Part shown: piece after piece, positions 35,726 through 45,560 of the stretch
Numbering within the stretch: the stretch's first letter is position 1
Layout of the letters: every line of letters begins with the position of its first letter
Source: Alectoria sarmentosa
Lineage: Eukaryota; Ascomycota; Lecanoromycetes; Lecanorales; Parmeliaceae
Direction of reading: 5' to 3'
DNA length: 55,198 bases
NCBI GenBank assembly: GCA_009733775.1
Contig: WOGZ01000229.1
Span: 1 to 55,198 of the forward strand
Made by a program: the position numbers and the translations under genes
Notes under the pieces: model-generated
What the model was told of the DNA's origin: nothing
The model's input: the letters and a program-made list of their open reading frames with translations, nothing else
The model's database searches: none

Positions 35726-37285
35726 GGTGATGACGGGGAGAGGAGTTGGACGATGCACTATGCAAGCTTCAGAGCGGGATGAATGGTATCAGGATTGAAA
35801 GATGTAGGTGAATTGTAGCGGCTGTCGGTTGCATGGTCTCGATGTCTTTTGGCTGCTCAGGTAGGTGCTGCTGGCGGCGCATGGAAATGGCAAGACGAGC
35901 GAATGAGACGAGACATGCAGGTGATTCAAAGACGCTGTAATGGTGCTAGTGAGGTAGTGTTGACAGATGGAGCATGTAGCCCAACGTAGTCGAGGGAGAA
36001 GATGAGTTTATAGGTTGCAGCTGTTCCTGGACCAGTTGATCATTGGAGATCCATGGTTGAGGTTCTCGACTGTTTGACAGCCACTTGATGGCGCTAGGCT
36101 TAGCATCTTGGCATCCCTACCGCCCCGCTTAGCGCCATGCACCTCGACCCAAACTTACCACACGTGGCCGTAAATACTTGACCAATGAAGCATGTTGAAT
36201 CAACACATTTATACAATTTGAGCAACCACTAACAAGAGTTTGTGAAGCAAAGCAGAACAACGATGAGTTGAGGTCACGGTCATTGCTACCGAGCGGGTGA
36301 GAAGCCGACATCACGGAGAGTCCCTGGCGCTTGAGATGATATTGTCCCATGCGCTGTCTGTCCTGGCCAAAATTAGATGATGCAAATGTCCCAGAACTTT
36401 GTAAATCATTATGACGAGCTTCAGCTTTGTCTCTGCCCAATGCATTGAATTCGGATTGGGAGTCATGCCGGATTTGAGCTCAAAGTCCAGACCTCATCGA
36501 GAACTATCCAACGATAATCTGAATTTGTGCAGCTATTTAAATGGAGGCTTCTCGAGATAACAACGTCAAATGCTTGAACGCTAATACTGAAGAGGACTGA
36601 AAACCGAAAAGAAAAGCATTCACGAACACACTTTCAATATTTAATTTGTTACCACAATCATAACGGCATTGCATCAGATCATATGTTGCTTGGCTGAGCT
36701 TGAGCTCGACAAGGACACCTCTTCTCAGATGGAATGCGACTCAAAGGCGACTGTCTTTTCCATCAAGCGAGATTGAGAATAGGACTTGAGCTACTTGAGA
36801 CTGAGCTTGCGGATTTTGAATTGTAAGGACTATCAATATGCAGAGCTGCGGAGTGGGAATGAGCATAGTTGGAATGTAAAGGATTGGGGAGCACGTCAAC
36901 TTGATGAGCTCTACGATTCGATGTGAGAGCAGTCAGGTCATGGTCCACTACGGTAAAGTCTCACACAGTAGGACGATGGGAGGCAGTGCAGCTAAAGAGC
37001 GACGGTGGACAAGGTAGTTGCTGCGTTGCATCTACGAGAACCAAGTCAAAACCAGCAAAGCATTGTCGTCTTTCAGTGGTATATATCAGTTGGCAGCCAA
37101 GGCATAGGATTAGAAGGGCGAAGCAGTGGGTTAGGCACGGTTAGGCGACTGCGTTTTCAGGTTAGGTTAGGGGAACGATAACCTTCCTGATCAAAACATC
37201 AGGGTTTAATAGCGACTTGTCATATCAAAAGTAGTCTCATACTCTGTCTATTATAGATCCTTATTGGATAGTTATACTCTGTCTA
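35726..37285. other. Intergenic region
   Basis: No gene supported. A minus-strand frame at 36129-36440 ends in a GTAAGT donor (near 36150), so it may be a non-coding leader exon of the large disordered protein gene. Bases 37239-37264 (ATACTCTGTCTATTATAG then ATCCTTA) are repeated directly at about 37274-37299; the second copy contains the stop codon of the next gene. Confidence 0.4.
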
Positions 37286-38263
37286 TTATAGATCCTTACT
37301 GTGGATTATAGTGGCCGAGACATCCCCTAGCTCCGCCAAGGTAGTCTTTTTCGAGCGTTGATCATCAGCCTGTACTTTACAGCGAAATTGAACAGGATAG
37401 AACTTATCAGAAGGAGAGGAGGTACTTACATCGACGAGTTGCTTGGCAGAAGCACCCGGGATGTCCCTGTCGCCGATGCCGTCGGACACAACCGAGACTT
37501 CGTATCCTAGCTCCGCTCCGGCGCGGGAGGTGTTGGAGATGCAGACGTGGGCCTGGGAGACTTGTCAGATGTCGAGGGAGCAAAAGGTTATCAAGGAACA
37601 AGGTGTACCATGTAGCCTATTTCATTCATCAGTCTGGTTAAAGTTTCTTTCATAGAGCGACATACCAGCCAGCACAATCTTCTTCTTCCCTACCTTGTCA
37701 AGATGCTCGCCCAGATCCGTCCCAGTGAAACAACTCGGATGCTGCTTCAGAACCACCTTCTCCGACTCACCGGCCCCTGTGGTGAATTCCTCGAATTCTT
37801 CAGCCAGTTCAGTCGCTGGGGTGAACAGGGGCGCTCCGGCGGGGGTGCTATGGTGGACGTGGACCTATTTATACGGAATAGGCTATTGCGCTGTAAAGGA
37901 GGGATGGGGAGGGTAGTTGGGTGGGAAGGAAAACTTACGACATCCCCGTCATCCTTTCTGTATTTCTTCAACAAATCACCGATGACAGCGCGGGAGGGTT
38001 TGATATCCGATATGGCGAGGAGGCCGTGATCGTATTCGTTTTGGGCATCAACTATAACTAGGACGCTGTCTTTTGTGGTAGGCTGGGAGGGTTCGACGCC
38101 GAGGAAGCTAGACAATATGTTCACAATCAGTCCGGTATTTACTGAGGAGAAACTTGTATATTTCGCCTAGTTTCTACTTGATGGTTACACTCGAAGGCGC
38201 TACATTCGGGGTTAAGGAGGACTGGACGTACGAGCGGAACGATTTGCCCGACTGCTTTGCCAT
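37286..38263 (-). CDS. Isochorismatase-family cysteine hydrolase
   Basis: Exons, in transcription order, are 38263-38232, 38107-37939, 37864-37666, 37616-37609, 37552-37430 and 37345-37286 (196 residues). The proposed catalytic triad is Asp31 (VIVDAQNEY), Lys107 (VVLKQHP) and Cys140 (MAHVC). The family cis-peptide region and C-terminal LVDTTLAELGD segment are present. Exon 4 is only 8 nt and contributes the GYM just before the nucleophile region; its introns have TGATG and CTGAC branch points. The last exon could start earlier, at 37369, adding eight residues, but the shorter form restores the usual LAELGD context. Substrate not predictable; fungal relatives hydrolyse small amides or N-carbamoyl compounds. 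Confidence 0.87.
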
Positions 38264-38681
38264 GTCACTGAATTATGTATAAATGGTGAAGAAGTCTGGG
38301 ATGTTGGTCTGCCGGATATAATATTAAAGTCGGAAGCGATGATGGCATCGATGATGCATGTGACGAAGCATTCAAAACATGATGCGCGGATCTTCCTGTA
38401 GTCCGGTGGAGGGGAGATGGGCTTGCTGCGTCATCAACAAGCCATGACGCTTTGGGATTAGTAATTATGGCTTTGCAGCATACGTGGAACAGAGGTGATA
38501 TCCTGTATATCTTGAGCAAACACTCAGGACATGTGCTCCTAGTAATTGTTTATAGGGTTGACTCGGGACTTTCGAAAATAGGATTAAGGCTGCTACTAGC
38601 GCTGTGCAGCTGACCCTGAACCTCTGTAACGCTGCTTACTCCATCTAATATCACCGAATCTTAAACAATACCCTCTGATAC

Positions 38682-39731
38682 ATGAAAATAGCAATGTCGA
38701 ACGATATTTCCGAATCATCCGAGAGTACCTTCAGATCATATACTCCAGCATTGGCCAAAGCCTACGCAGCTGGTCGAGGATCTTACCATGAAAACCTGTT
38801 CAACACCATCATCGATAATCACAAGTCGACTGGTGGATCCATGCAAGTCCTTTTAGATGTTGGTTGTGGACCTGGTAATTCAACAAGGCCATTGGCTAGG
38901 CATTTTGACAGTGCTTTTGGTATCGATCCGAGTCCAGAAATGATAAATACTGCGAGAAATCTTAGCGCAGCTCCAGAGACAGCCAGTGGTAAAAGTATTA
39001 TTTTCTCCGTCGGGAAAGCAGAGGAGATGGATGGCCCTTTTCGAGAGACGGAGCACGGTGTAGATCTTTTGACGTCTGGGACTGCGGTATGTACGTTGAG
39101 AACACTTGGACCATCTGATCTCGTATAGGCACATTGGTTCGATATGCCACGATTTTGGTCTTCTGCTGCTGCTTGCCTCAAACCAGGTGCCACCGTAGCT
39201 TTATGGACCAAGTCTTTTTCGTATTGCCGTAAGTAGGCCAAGTCTTCTCGTATTGCCGTAAGTTACTCGAAAGTTACTACGTTGACTGAACGAGCAGATC
39301 CTGCGACTCCAAACGCTGCCAAGGTTCAAGAGGCAATCATCCGTCTGAATCGAGAGAACATTGCACCGTACGAGCTGCCAGGCAATCGTCTATCCCGCGA
39401 CTCGTATGATCATCTCCTTCTCCCATGGAATTGTAATCCTCCCGTCGACGGTTTTTTAGAGAGTGGATTCACAAGGCTCGAATGGGACCGCGATGGAAAG
39501 CTCTCTGACCCTGACCACTTCTTCCTGGGAGATCAAGTCGTCACGATTGACATGATGCAGAAGCGACTGAGCACTGCTAGCATGGTAACAAGATGGAGAG
39601 AGTCGCATCCTCAACTGGCTGGAACTGAACAGGACATTGTAGTCAAATTGGCGAGGGAGATGAGGGAGGTTGTGGGAGGGGAGGAGTTGGTAATTGGACA
39701 GAGCTGCGTGTTACTGTTATTCAAAAGGTGA
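38682..39731 (+). CDS. Class I SAM-dependent methyltransferase (TMT1/Crg1-like)
   Basis: Exons 38682-39086, 39129-39228 and 39298-39731 give 312 residues; the ATG at 38694 is an alternative start. SAM motif I is LLDVGCGPGNSTR (about 58-69), with the acidic FGIDPSPEM that follows. SGTAAHWFDMPRFW and ALWTKS fit the trans-aconitate/Crg1 type of small-molecule methyltransferase. Substrate unknown. Cytosolic, no signal peptide. The second intron begins at the first of two tandem copies of the same donor region; only the first donor avoids an in-frame TAG. Confidence 0.87.
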
Positions 39732-39804
39732 CCTACAGATGGTTATTCTCCAATCTTGAGGGTGAGTACCGCGTAAGTCAAGTTCTAGTTCTATCGCATC
39801 CATA

Positions 39805-40677
39805 ATGCCTCGGCTTATTAGTCAGCGGAGTTTTATCAATCAATGCTTCTTCCACTGTCATATGGTACCATCCTCGGGCGTGTCCGTGGCGGTCCCTTTC
39901 GCGCGTGAACGTAGGGTGCGCGGCTCATCAAGTGTACGAGAGACAGATGTTGAGGAGCGCACGAGTGAAGCAATTCGGGTGGCGACGATGACTCCCAGCG
40001 AGAAAATGTCTCTCATACAGACAGTGGTCGAGTCAACAATCAAGCGCGACTTTTCTCCGATGGTGATTGTGGATTCTCAACGAGAGAAGCATGGAATGGA
40101 AGTTTCCCAGACATATATCCTCCAGCAAACCTTTCCCACCATCCAGACCCTTGGCCTCTGTGATGCAAAAGCCCCGATTTACACCATCAGGCTAGACACA
40201 ATCGGGAGCTTCTTGAAGCCGCAGCCTCACATGCACATTACGCAAGATGGAGGCGTCGTTGCGCAAGTCAAATTCCAGATACACAGCTACGACACTTCAA
40301 TTATCTACAACACCGGCATCAGCCAGAAACTCACGTTGCAGAACCTCCAAGACCAGATGTTCGCATGCTCGATCAATGGCAAACCACATTGGTGGCACCC
40401 TCTCGGTCCGAGTAAAGGCGTGTTTGAGTTGATAGAGGAAACAAAAAGAAGGGTGGCCCTATTTGTCTATGCGGAGGGTATGTCTCAAAGAACGGGGTCT
40501 ACATCGAGCAGTCACATGCTTTCCCAAGAACAAAAGATAGGAGAAGTGCATGTCATGGAAGACTCCTTGCGTGAGCCCATCGCATTGCAGCAGACACTTT
40601 TCTCCGCTGTAGTGGTTGTTGAGCAGACGAAGAGGAGGATGACGAGTATGGCAAGCTTGATATCCTCTCACCCATAA
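39805..40677 (+). CDS. Tubby C-terminal-like / LURP-one-like protein
   Basis: 290 residues from the first ATG; MTPSEKMSL at 39988 is a plausible later start since the first 60 residues look unstructured and basic. The body has IYTIRLDTIGSFLKPQPHMH, a beta-rich stretch, a WWHPLG segment, and VALFVYAEG. It ends in KIGEVHVMEDSLREP and a helix with VVVVEQTKRR. This order fits the phospholipid-scramblase/LURP-one/tubby-like beta-barrel with central helix that occurs in many filamentous ascomycetes. Function unknown. No signal peptide or introns. Confidence 0.6.
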   Translation: MPRLISQRSFINQCFFHCHMVPSSGVSVAVPFARERRVRGSSSVRETDVEERTSEAIRVATMTPSEKMSLIQTVVESTIKRDFSPMVIVDSQREKHGMEVSQTYILQQTFPTIQTLGLCDAKAPIYTIRLDTIGSFLKPQPHMHITQDGGVVAQVKFQIHSYDTSIIYNTGISQKLTLQNLQDQMFACSINGKPHWWHPLGPSKGVFELIEETKRRVALFVYAEGMSQRTGSTSSSHMLSQEQKIGEVHVMEDSLREPIALQQTLFSAVVVVEQTKRRMTSMASLISSHP

Positions 40678-41211
40678 GACACATTTTGGACGGCGTCGAA
40701 GTCGGGAAGAGAGTGCAGGGTGAGCACCTAGCCTAGTTCGGGTATCTACCCTGCTACCAATCCAGAGAATGCTCAGACAATGCTCAAGTCAATCATGTGC
40801 AGTTGTTCATGGACAATCAGTTACTCTCGATTCGAAGAACAGCAGCCTATAAGCAGTCCAACCGTCTTACTATCAAAGTTCGAAATCATCATCATTTCGG
40901 CAATTTCCGAACCATGTTGATTGGAAATGAGCATAAAGGTCATGGTGATTCCATTTGCTGGTTCGTTGATAAAATCACTGTATGCTTTGTAACATCAGCG
41001 TGTGCCGTGACTCATTTGTCCGAACTCCCTCCTCTCTTCATCATTACCAAAATGAAGGAAGCGGCCAACGATGAGCTTGGTCATGTTCTCGTTTATACAT
41101 CCGAGGGCAATCTACTTTTACATGAGACAGTCCGCGTCCATGCTCAAGGGCGGAATGTGGCGTATAATGGGAATATATTCCTCGCGCATTGACTCGTTCT
41201 ATCTTTGCGCA
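40678..41211. other. Intergenic region
   Basis: Spacer between the tubby-like gene and the aspartic protease. Open frames run through it but have no domain. The protease frame extends upstream of its likely start at 41212. Confidence 0.45.
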
Positions 41212-42594
41212 ATGTTTATCTTTCTGTTTCTGACTGGCCTCGCAGCCTCAACCCAAATTGATGGTCTGAAAAAGATTGATTTGCCACTTCGTCGTACCTT
41301 GACTGGCTCCACAGGCGAGGTCAACGGCCCTGCCCTCTTGTGGTCACTTCAGAAAACATTGAACAAATATCATTCGAAGAGGGCCATTGAAGCTTCTGTC
41401 AATGGATCGCTGGTACAGAGATTGGCTACTGAGAATCTGATAGATCAAGTAGAGGCTCCTGATTTTGACGAGGAATACTACGGTCCTATGGAAGTGGGTT
41501 CCGAACAAGTTTTTACCGTACAATTCGACACTGGTAGCTCCGATATTTTCATCCCCGGTCCCCAATGTACAAACGAGCAAGGTTGTCCCTTGAACAGAAA
41601 ATATGACCAAGCCGGTGTATTCCAATATCGGACCACGGTCGTCCAGTATGGCTCTGGATACATTGAAGGCGACGATTATACCGATTCAATCAGTGTAGCC
41701 GGATTGACCGCCACGGACCAAGGTCTTATTTCCCTCACGCAGGCTTCTGGCTTCAACACCTCCGCCTCGGATGGCCTTTTAGGCATGGGCTTCACTTCCA
41801 TTGCCGCTAGCGGTTTCACCACGTTTTTTGAAAATCTAATGATTCAACAAAAAGTCGGTGCGTCAATTCTCTCTAAGCCAGATCCCCTGTGACTTCTACC
41901 CATCCAATCACGCTGACCAATCCAAGCTGCACCAGAATTCTCCTTCTACCTCGGTCGTGCTGCATCCGGCACCGCCAACCGGGGCTCCCTCTGCCTCGGA
42001 TGCCGCGACCCTTCCAAATACACCGGCACCTTTACCCAAATCCCAGTCACGGAAGCCGGCTACTGGCAGATCCTCCTCAACACCGTCACCGTCAACAACA
42101 TCCCCGCCGGCCCTCACACCGAAGGTCAAGCCATCATCGACACGGGCACGACCCTCGTCCTCGCCCCCACAGCCGCCGCGTACGCCATCTTCGAGCTGAT
42201 CCCAAACGCCTTTCCCATCCCCTCGGCCGGTTACAGTGACCAGACATTCTTCGCGTACCCTTGCGCGACGCCCTCGAATTACATCCCTGCCATTCGGTTC
42301 GGGGGAAAGTCGTTTGGGATCAATCCGCTCGATTTCAACGTCGGGCTCTTGACGTCTGAGTTTGCGAGGTTGCTGGGTAATGAGTCGTTGGCTGTTGGGT
42401 TGGAGGCAGAGGAGGAGGGGGATGGAGTGGAGAATAAGTATGAGAATTGCGTGGCTGCAGTTGTAGGGACGGATGTGTCGCCGCAGGAGAATCTGTATGT
42501 GGTTGGTGATGCGTTTTTGAAGAATTGGTACACGACGTTTAATTATGTGAATGCTGGGGGAGGGCCGAGTGTTGGGTTTGCGCAGGCGGTGTGA
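41212..42594 (+). CDS. Secreted pepsin-like aspartic protease (A1), first copy
   Basis: Exons 41212-41857 and 41927-42594 give 437 residues. The start at 41212 was chosen because it begins a signal peptide (FIFLFLTGLAAS); the frame is open further upstream. A propeptide of about 80 residues follows. The catalytic Asp are Asp106 (FDTGSSD) and about Asp287 (IIDTGTTL). The flap region is QYGSGYIEG and the C-terminus has VVGDAFLKNWYTTFNY and PSVGFA. Two Cys pairs (CTNEQGC, CLGC) are near-neighbour bridges. The 69-nt intron has a CTGAC branch point. Divergent from the second A1 protease in this window and not a recent duplicate. Confidence 0.9.
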
Positions 42595-42736
42595 GGGGGT
42601 TGGGAGATGGTTGAAATAGGAAGATGGGTTTCACAGATATGCTCACAAAGCATGCTTATGCTCATTGTCTTGGTAGAATGCCCATCCATGCCGTCAATAT
42701 TAGCTTGTATCTTATTATTATGCAATCAGAGAACAA

Positions 42737-44161
42737 TCATTTCGCAGCCCCAACGTCAACCAACCACCCATCCCCCTCCGTCTCCCCCTTCCCATTGACC
42801 CCACCCCACATCACCACACTGCCTGGCTGACTCGGCACAATACAACTCGCAAACCAACCCCTTGGCCCCGGATGTGCTTTGCCTTCGCTCTCCTCCCCGC
42901 TCTCAATGCCCGCTTCGACCTTGACTTCGGCCCAGGTGTCCTCGCCCGTCGCTATACCCATGGCTTGGCGGGTTGCGTCTTTGATTCCTGCGGCGGTGAT
43001 GGGGATGGCGGGGACTTGATAGGAGTAGGTGTCTGACCAGAATGTTGGTTCTTTCTCTGGCTCTTGATCAGTGTTTTCGGATGTAGATGCTTTTTCGCCG
43101 AGGAAGTATAAGAGGTATTCCCTCCCGTTTCCTGTCGTGACTGGCATTAATCCGGCGCCCTTTCTTGGTCTTGGTCCTGGTGTCAAGGGATTGGTTGGGA
43201 ACGGTAGGGTTGTCCATTCGCTTTTCGAGCTTGTTAAACCCACTTCTCCCTCGCCTCGTGCATCGCTGTAGGTTTCTTTCGTGATGGGGAGGTAGTGGAT
43301 CTCGCTTCCGAGGTCTGAGGTGCTGGTGATGAGGTAGAGGCGGTTGTACGTGAGAGCCATTGAGGGGGGGGAGGGCGAGGTTGAGGGCGTATTGGGGAGG
43401 GCGGACCAGGTACGGGTTGTGATGTTGAAGAGCCAGGTGTCGTTTAGTGGAGAAGAGGGTGCAGAGAGGCCGGAGCAGATTATGAGACTGCCATGCGGTT
43501 CTTGCGGTGAGGGGGCTTTGCTCATGAGGGAGGGGAGTTTGGCGATTGTAGATGTGATTTGCTCGCTGTACGACACTTTGCTAGACGCATTGCTTTGAGG
43601 AAGAGGGTGCTCACTGCTCGCCGCACCGTGATGATATCTCGCTTGCGGTACAGACGTTGTAGAAGTATCAGACGCAGGATCAACATGGCTCCATCCAAGC
43701 GTATTAGTATCAAACACCCACACCCTTCCCATCTCCTCCACTAGCCCATCCATTCCCTTTCCCCCAAACAGATACACCCTCTCCCCAACCGCAACAGCCG
43801 CATGACCCGTTCTCGGCCCGGGCACCTTGCCATCCTCTCCCTCGCCCAAGCTAGGCACGCACTTGTAATCCACCTCGCCCTCATGATTGCCCTTCTTCAA
43901 CGGCAGCGTAATGATGTGGACCTCGTCGCCCGCTAGGTTCCCATCTTCGTCTTCTCCGCCAAAGATGTAAGCGCGGCCGGCGAGGACGGTGAGGGAGTGG
44001 TTGGATCGAGGGAGGAAGGCGGGGCTGGAGATGCGTTTGAAGGTTGCGGTGAGAGGTTGGGTGGATTGAGCGAGGCCGTATGCGGCGATGGCACCACCTT
44101 CGACGGTCGTGGAGAGGACTTGTTCGGCTGCTACGAGGCCGGTTACCGTTGCTGGGTCCAT
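42737..44161 (-). CDS. Kelch-repeat protein
   Basis: 474 residues, single exon. Kelch beta-propeller blades are recognisable by HSLTVLAGRAYIFGG, GHAAVAVGERVYLFGGKG, RYHHGAA, SLIICSGLS, ALTYNRLYLI and WFASCIVP...VVMWGG, giving about six blades with the usual GG doublet and later Trp. Length is about right for a single propeller plus N-terminal helix (DPATVTGLVAAEQVL). No catalytic or localisation signal. Likely a cytosolic interaction platform. Its 3' end converges on the protease gene, 142 bases away. Confidence 0.88.
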   Translation of the reverse strand: MDPATVTGLVAAEQVLSTTVEGGAIAAYGLAQSTQPLTATFKRISSPAFLPRSNHSLTVLAGRAYIFGGEDEDGNLAGDEVHIITLPLKKGNHEGEVDYKCVPSLGEGEDGKVPGPRTGHAAVAVGERVYLFGGKGMDGLVEEMGRVWVFDTNTLGWSHVDPASDTSTTSVPQARYHHGAASSEHPLPQSNASSKVSYSEQITSTIAKLPSLMSKAPSPQEPHGSLIICSGLSAPSSPLNDTWLFNITTRTWSALPNTPSTSPSPPSMALTYNRLYLITSTSDLGSEIHYLPITKETYSDARGEGEVGLTSSKSEWTTLPFPTNPLTPGPRPRKGAGLMPVTTGNGREYLLYFLGEKASTSENTDQEPEKEPTFWSDTYSYQVPAIPITAAGIKDATRQAMGIATGEDTWAEVKVEAGIESGEESEGKAHPGPRGWFASCIVPSQPGSVVMWGGVNGKGETEGDGWLVDVGAAK

Positions 44162-44692
44162 ATTGGCGGGTGGTGAGGAGGTATGGATGTCGGGTTGGTT
44201 GCCAAGAGATAGAAGCGCCTCTCAACCTCAGCTCTACCGACCTACATCTTCATCGTGCGAATAGATGGATTTCGACCAATGCGATACGCAATTGACTGAT
44301 AACATCCTGGACTTTGTTCCTGCCAACATTCTTATTATACTTCGCCCAGATACTTCTTCTTCCTCTACCGTTTCATCAAAAACTCAATTACAACTCACTG
44401 CATTTCACGACTTTCTCTCAAAGTCAGCATTCAAGGGACTCTCGATTGCAGCATAGCTCTGTTCGACTACATTCAAGTCTACAGCTTTTCCTTGCCGTAG
44501 TGTGGATCCTTGTAAACCATGTCACAGTAATCAGAATGCATAGGATTGATGATGTTGAGGTAACGATTACTATGAACGACTTGCATTTGCTACGTAGCAA
44601 TCTCCTCTACAACACTTCCTTGACTGCTCGCACCCACAACGATACCCGTTATCATCCTGCAGGCATCCCTCCTCACAACTGATTTTTCTTGA
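44162..44692. other. Intergenic region
   Basis: Promoter side of the kelch gene and 3' side of the small membrane-protein gene. CT-rich stretches at 44330-44500 are promoter-like. No gene seen. Confidence 0.45.
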
Positions 44693-45352
44693 TTATGTAG
44701 CCATTGGTCTCGAACTTTGGACGCACGCCATCCGATACTTGTTTGAGAGCGCGGAGGCAAAGGCGAGCACGCGAGCGGCTGAAACAATAAAATTAGACTG
44801 ATGTCATAGGGTAAGGTTCTATAGACTGTAGAGAAAAGGGTAGCTTACCGGTCACTGTGCGAGCGAGAATGTAGAAGAGGGCGGCCGAAACGATTGTTTC
44901 CGCTGAAATCAACAAGTGCTTTGGTCATCAGCAGAGGACATGAGAAACGGTAACCAGTTATACCTAGATATGCAGTGTAGTAGACTTGCATATCATGTAA
45001 GTCAAGGTTTGGGTATGGTGTCCCACTGAATTCCGCCATCTGCACGGCGATTAATACAGAGACGTGTTGAGAGTATTCTTCTTACATCCAGAGCAAGTGC
45101 AAGATCTCCAGTCACACTCAGAGTTTCAGCATCTGGCTGGATGTTTCTATCGCGGCGAGGAGGGTAAGGGTAGCGACTATTGCGCTTTGAAATAGGCATA
45201 TTGGATCGTTGTCGATAGGGACGATAGATGAAAGCATTCGTTTTGGTAAAGTTACAAGCCGTAGACAGTAATGGGTGTAAGTGAAATGTGATCGGACAGC
45301 TAGAAGCTTCCATAGAGCTCAACGGGATAATATCGGCCCGCGGTGTAAACAT
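44693..45352 (-). CDS. Small multi-exon membrane protein, unknown
   Basis: A gene too broken by introns to stand out as an open frame. Exons, in transcription order, are 45352-45086 (or from the ATG at 45199), 45039-44964, 44902-44849 and 44778-44693. All phases agree (0, 1, 1) and every intron has a strong donor (GTAAGA, GTATAA, GTAAGC) and acceptor (GTGCAG, TTTCAG, TTTCAG). The product is 160 residues, or 109 from the second start. It has a Pro/Arg/Tyr-rich N-terminus, then DMQVYYTAYLAETIVSAALF, a likely membrane helix split by an intron, then AARVLAFASAL and a short polar tail. No family recognised; the downstream ATG seems likelier. Confidence 0.6.
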
Positions 45353-45560
45353 ATTAAAAGGTTGCGCATTGGGATTGAAACATCACTCGACATCGACAAC
45401 AGCTTGCGTGAACCACATAATAGTATAGGCATTGCTATCAAAAATAGCCATGAGCTCATTTATGCGTCCCACTGTATGTATTAACCAAATAGGCCTTGGT
45501 CTGAGTCCACCTCGGTTGAGCTGATAAGCCTGTTCACAGACTGGCAGTCTTCGGCTGAGT

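Noticed and set aside
36129..36440. Coding gene upstream of the large disordered protein
   Set aside because: It ends in a donor site without a partner exon; at most it is a non-coding leader exon.
40797..41192. Independent gene between the tubby-like and protease genes
   Set aside because: No domain, signal peptide or splice context, and it overlaps the upstream extension of the protease frame.
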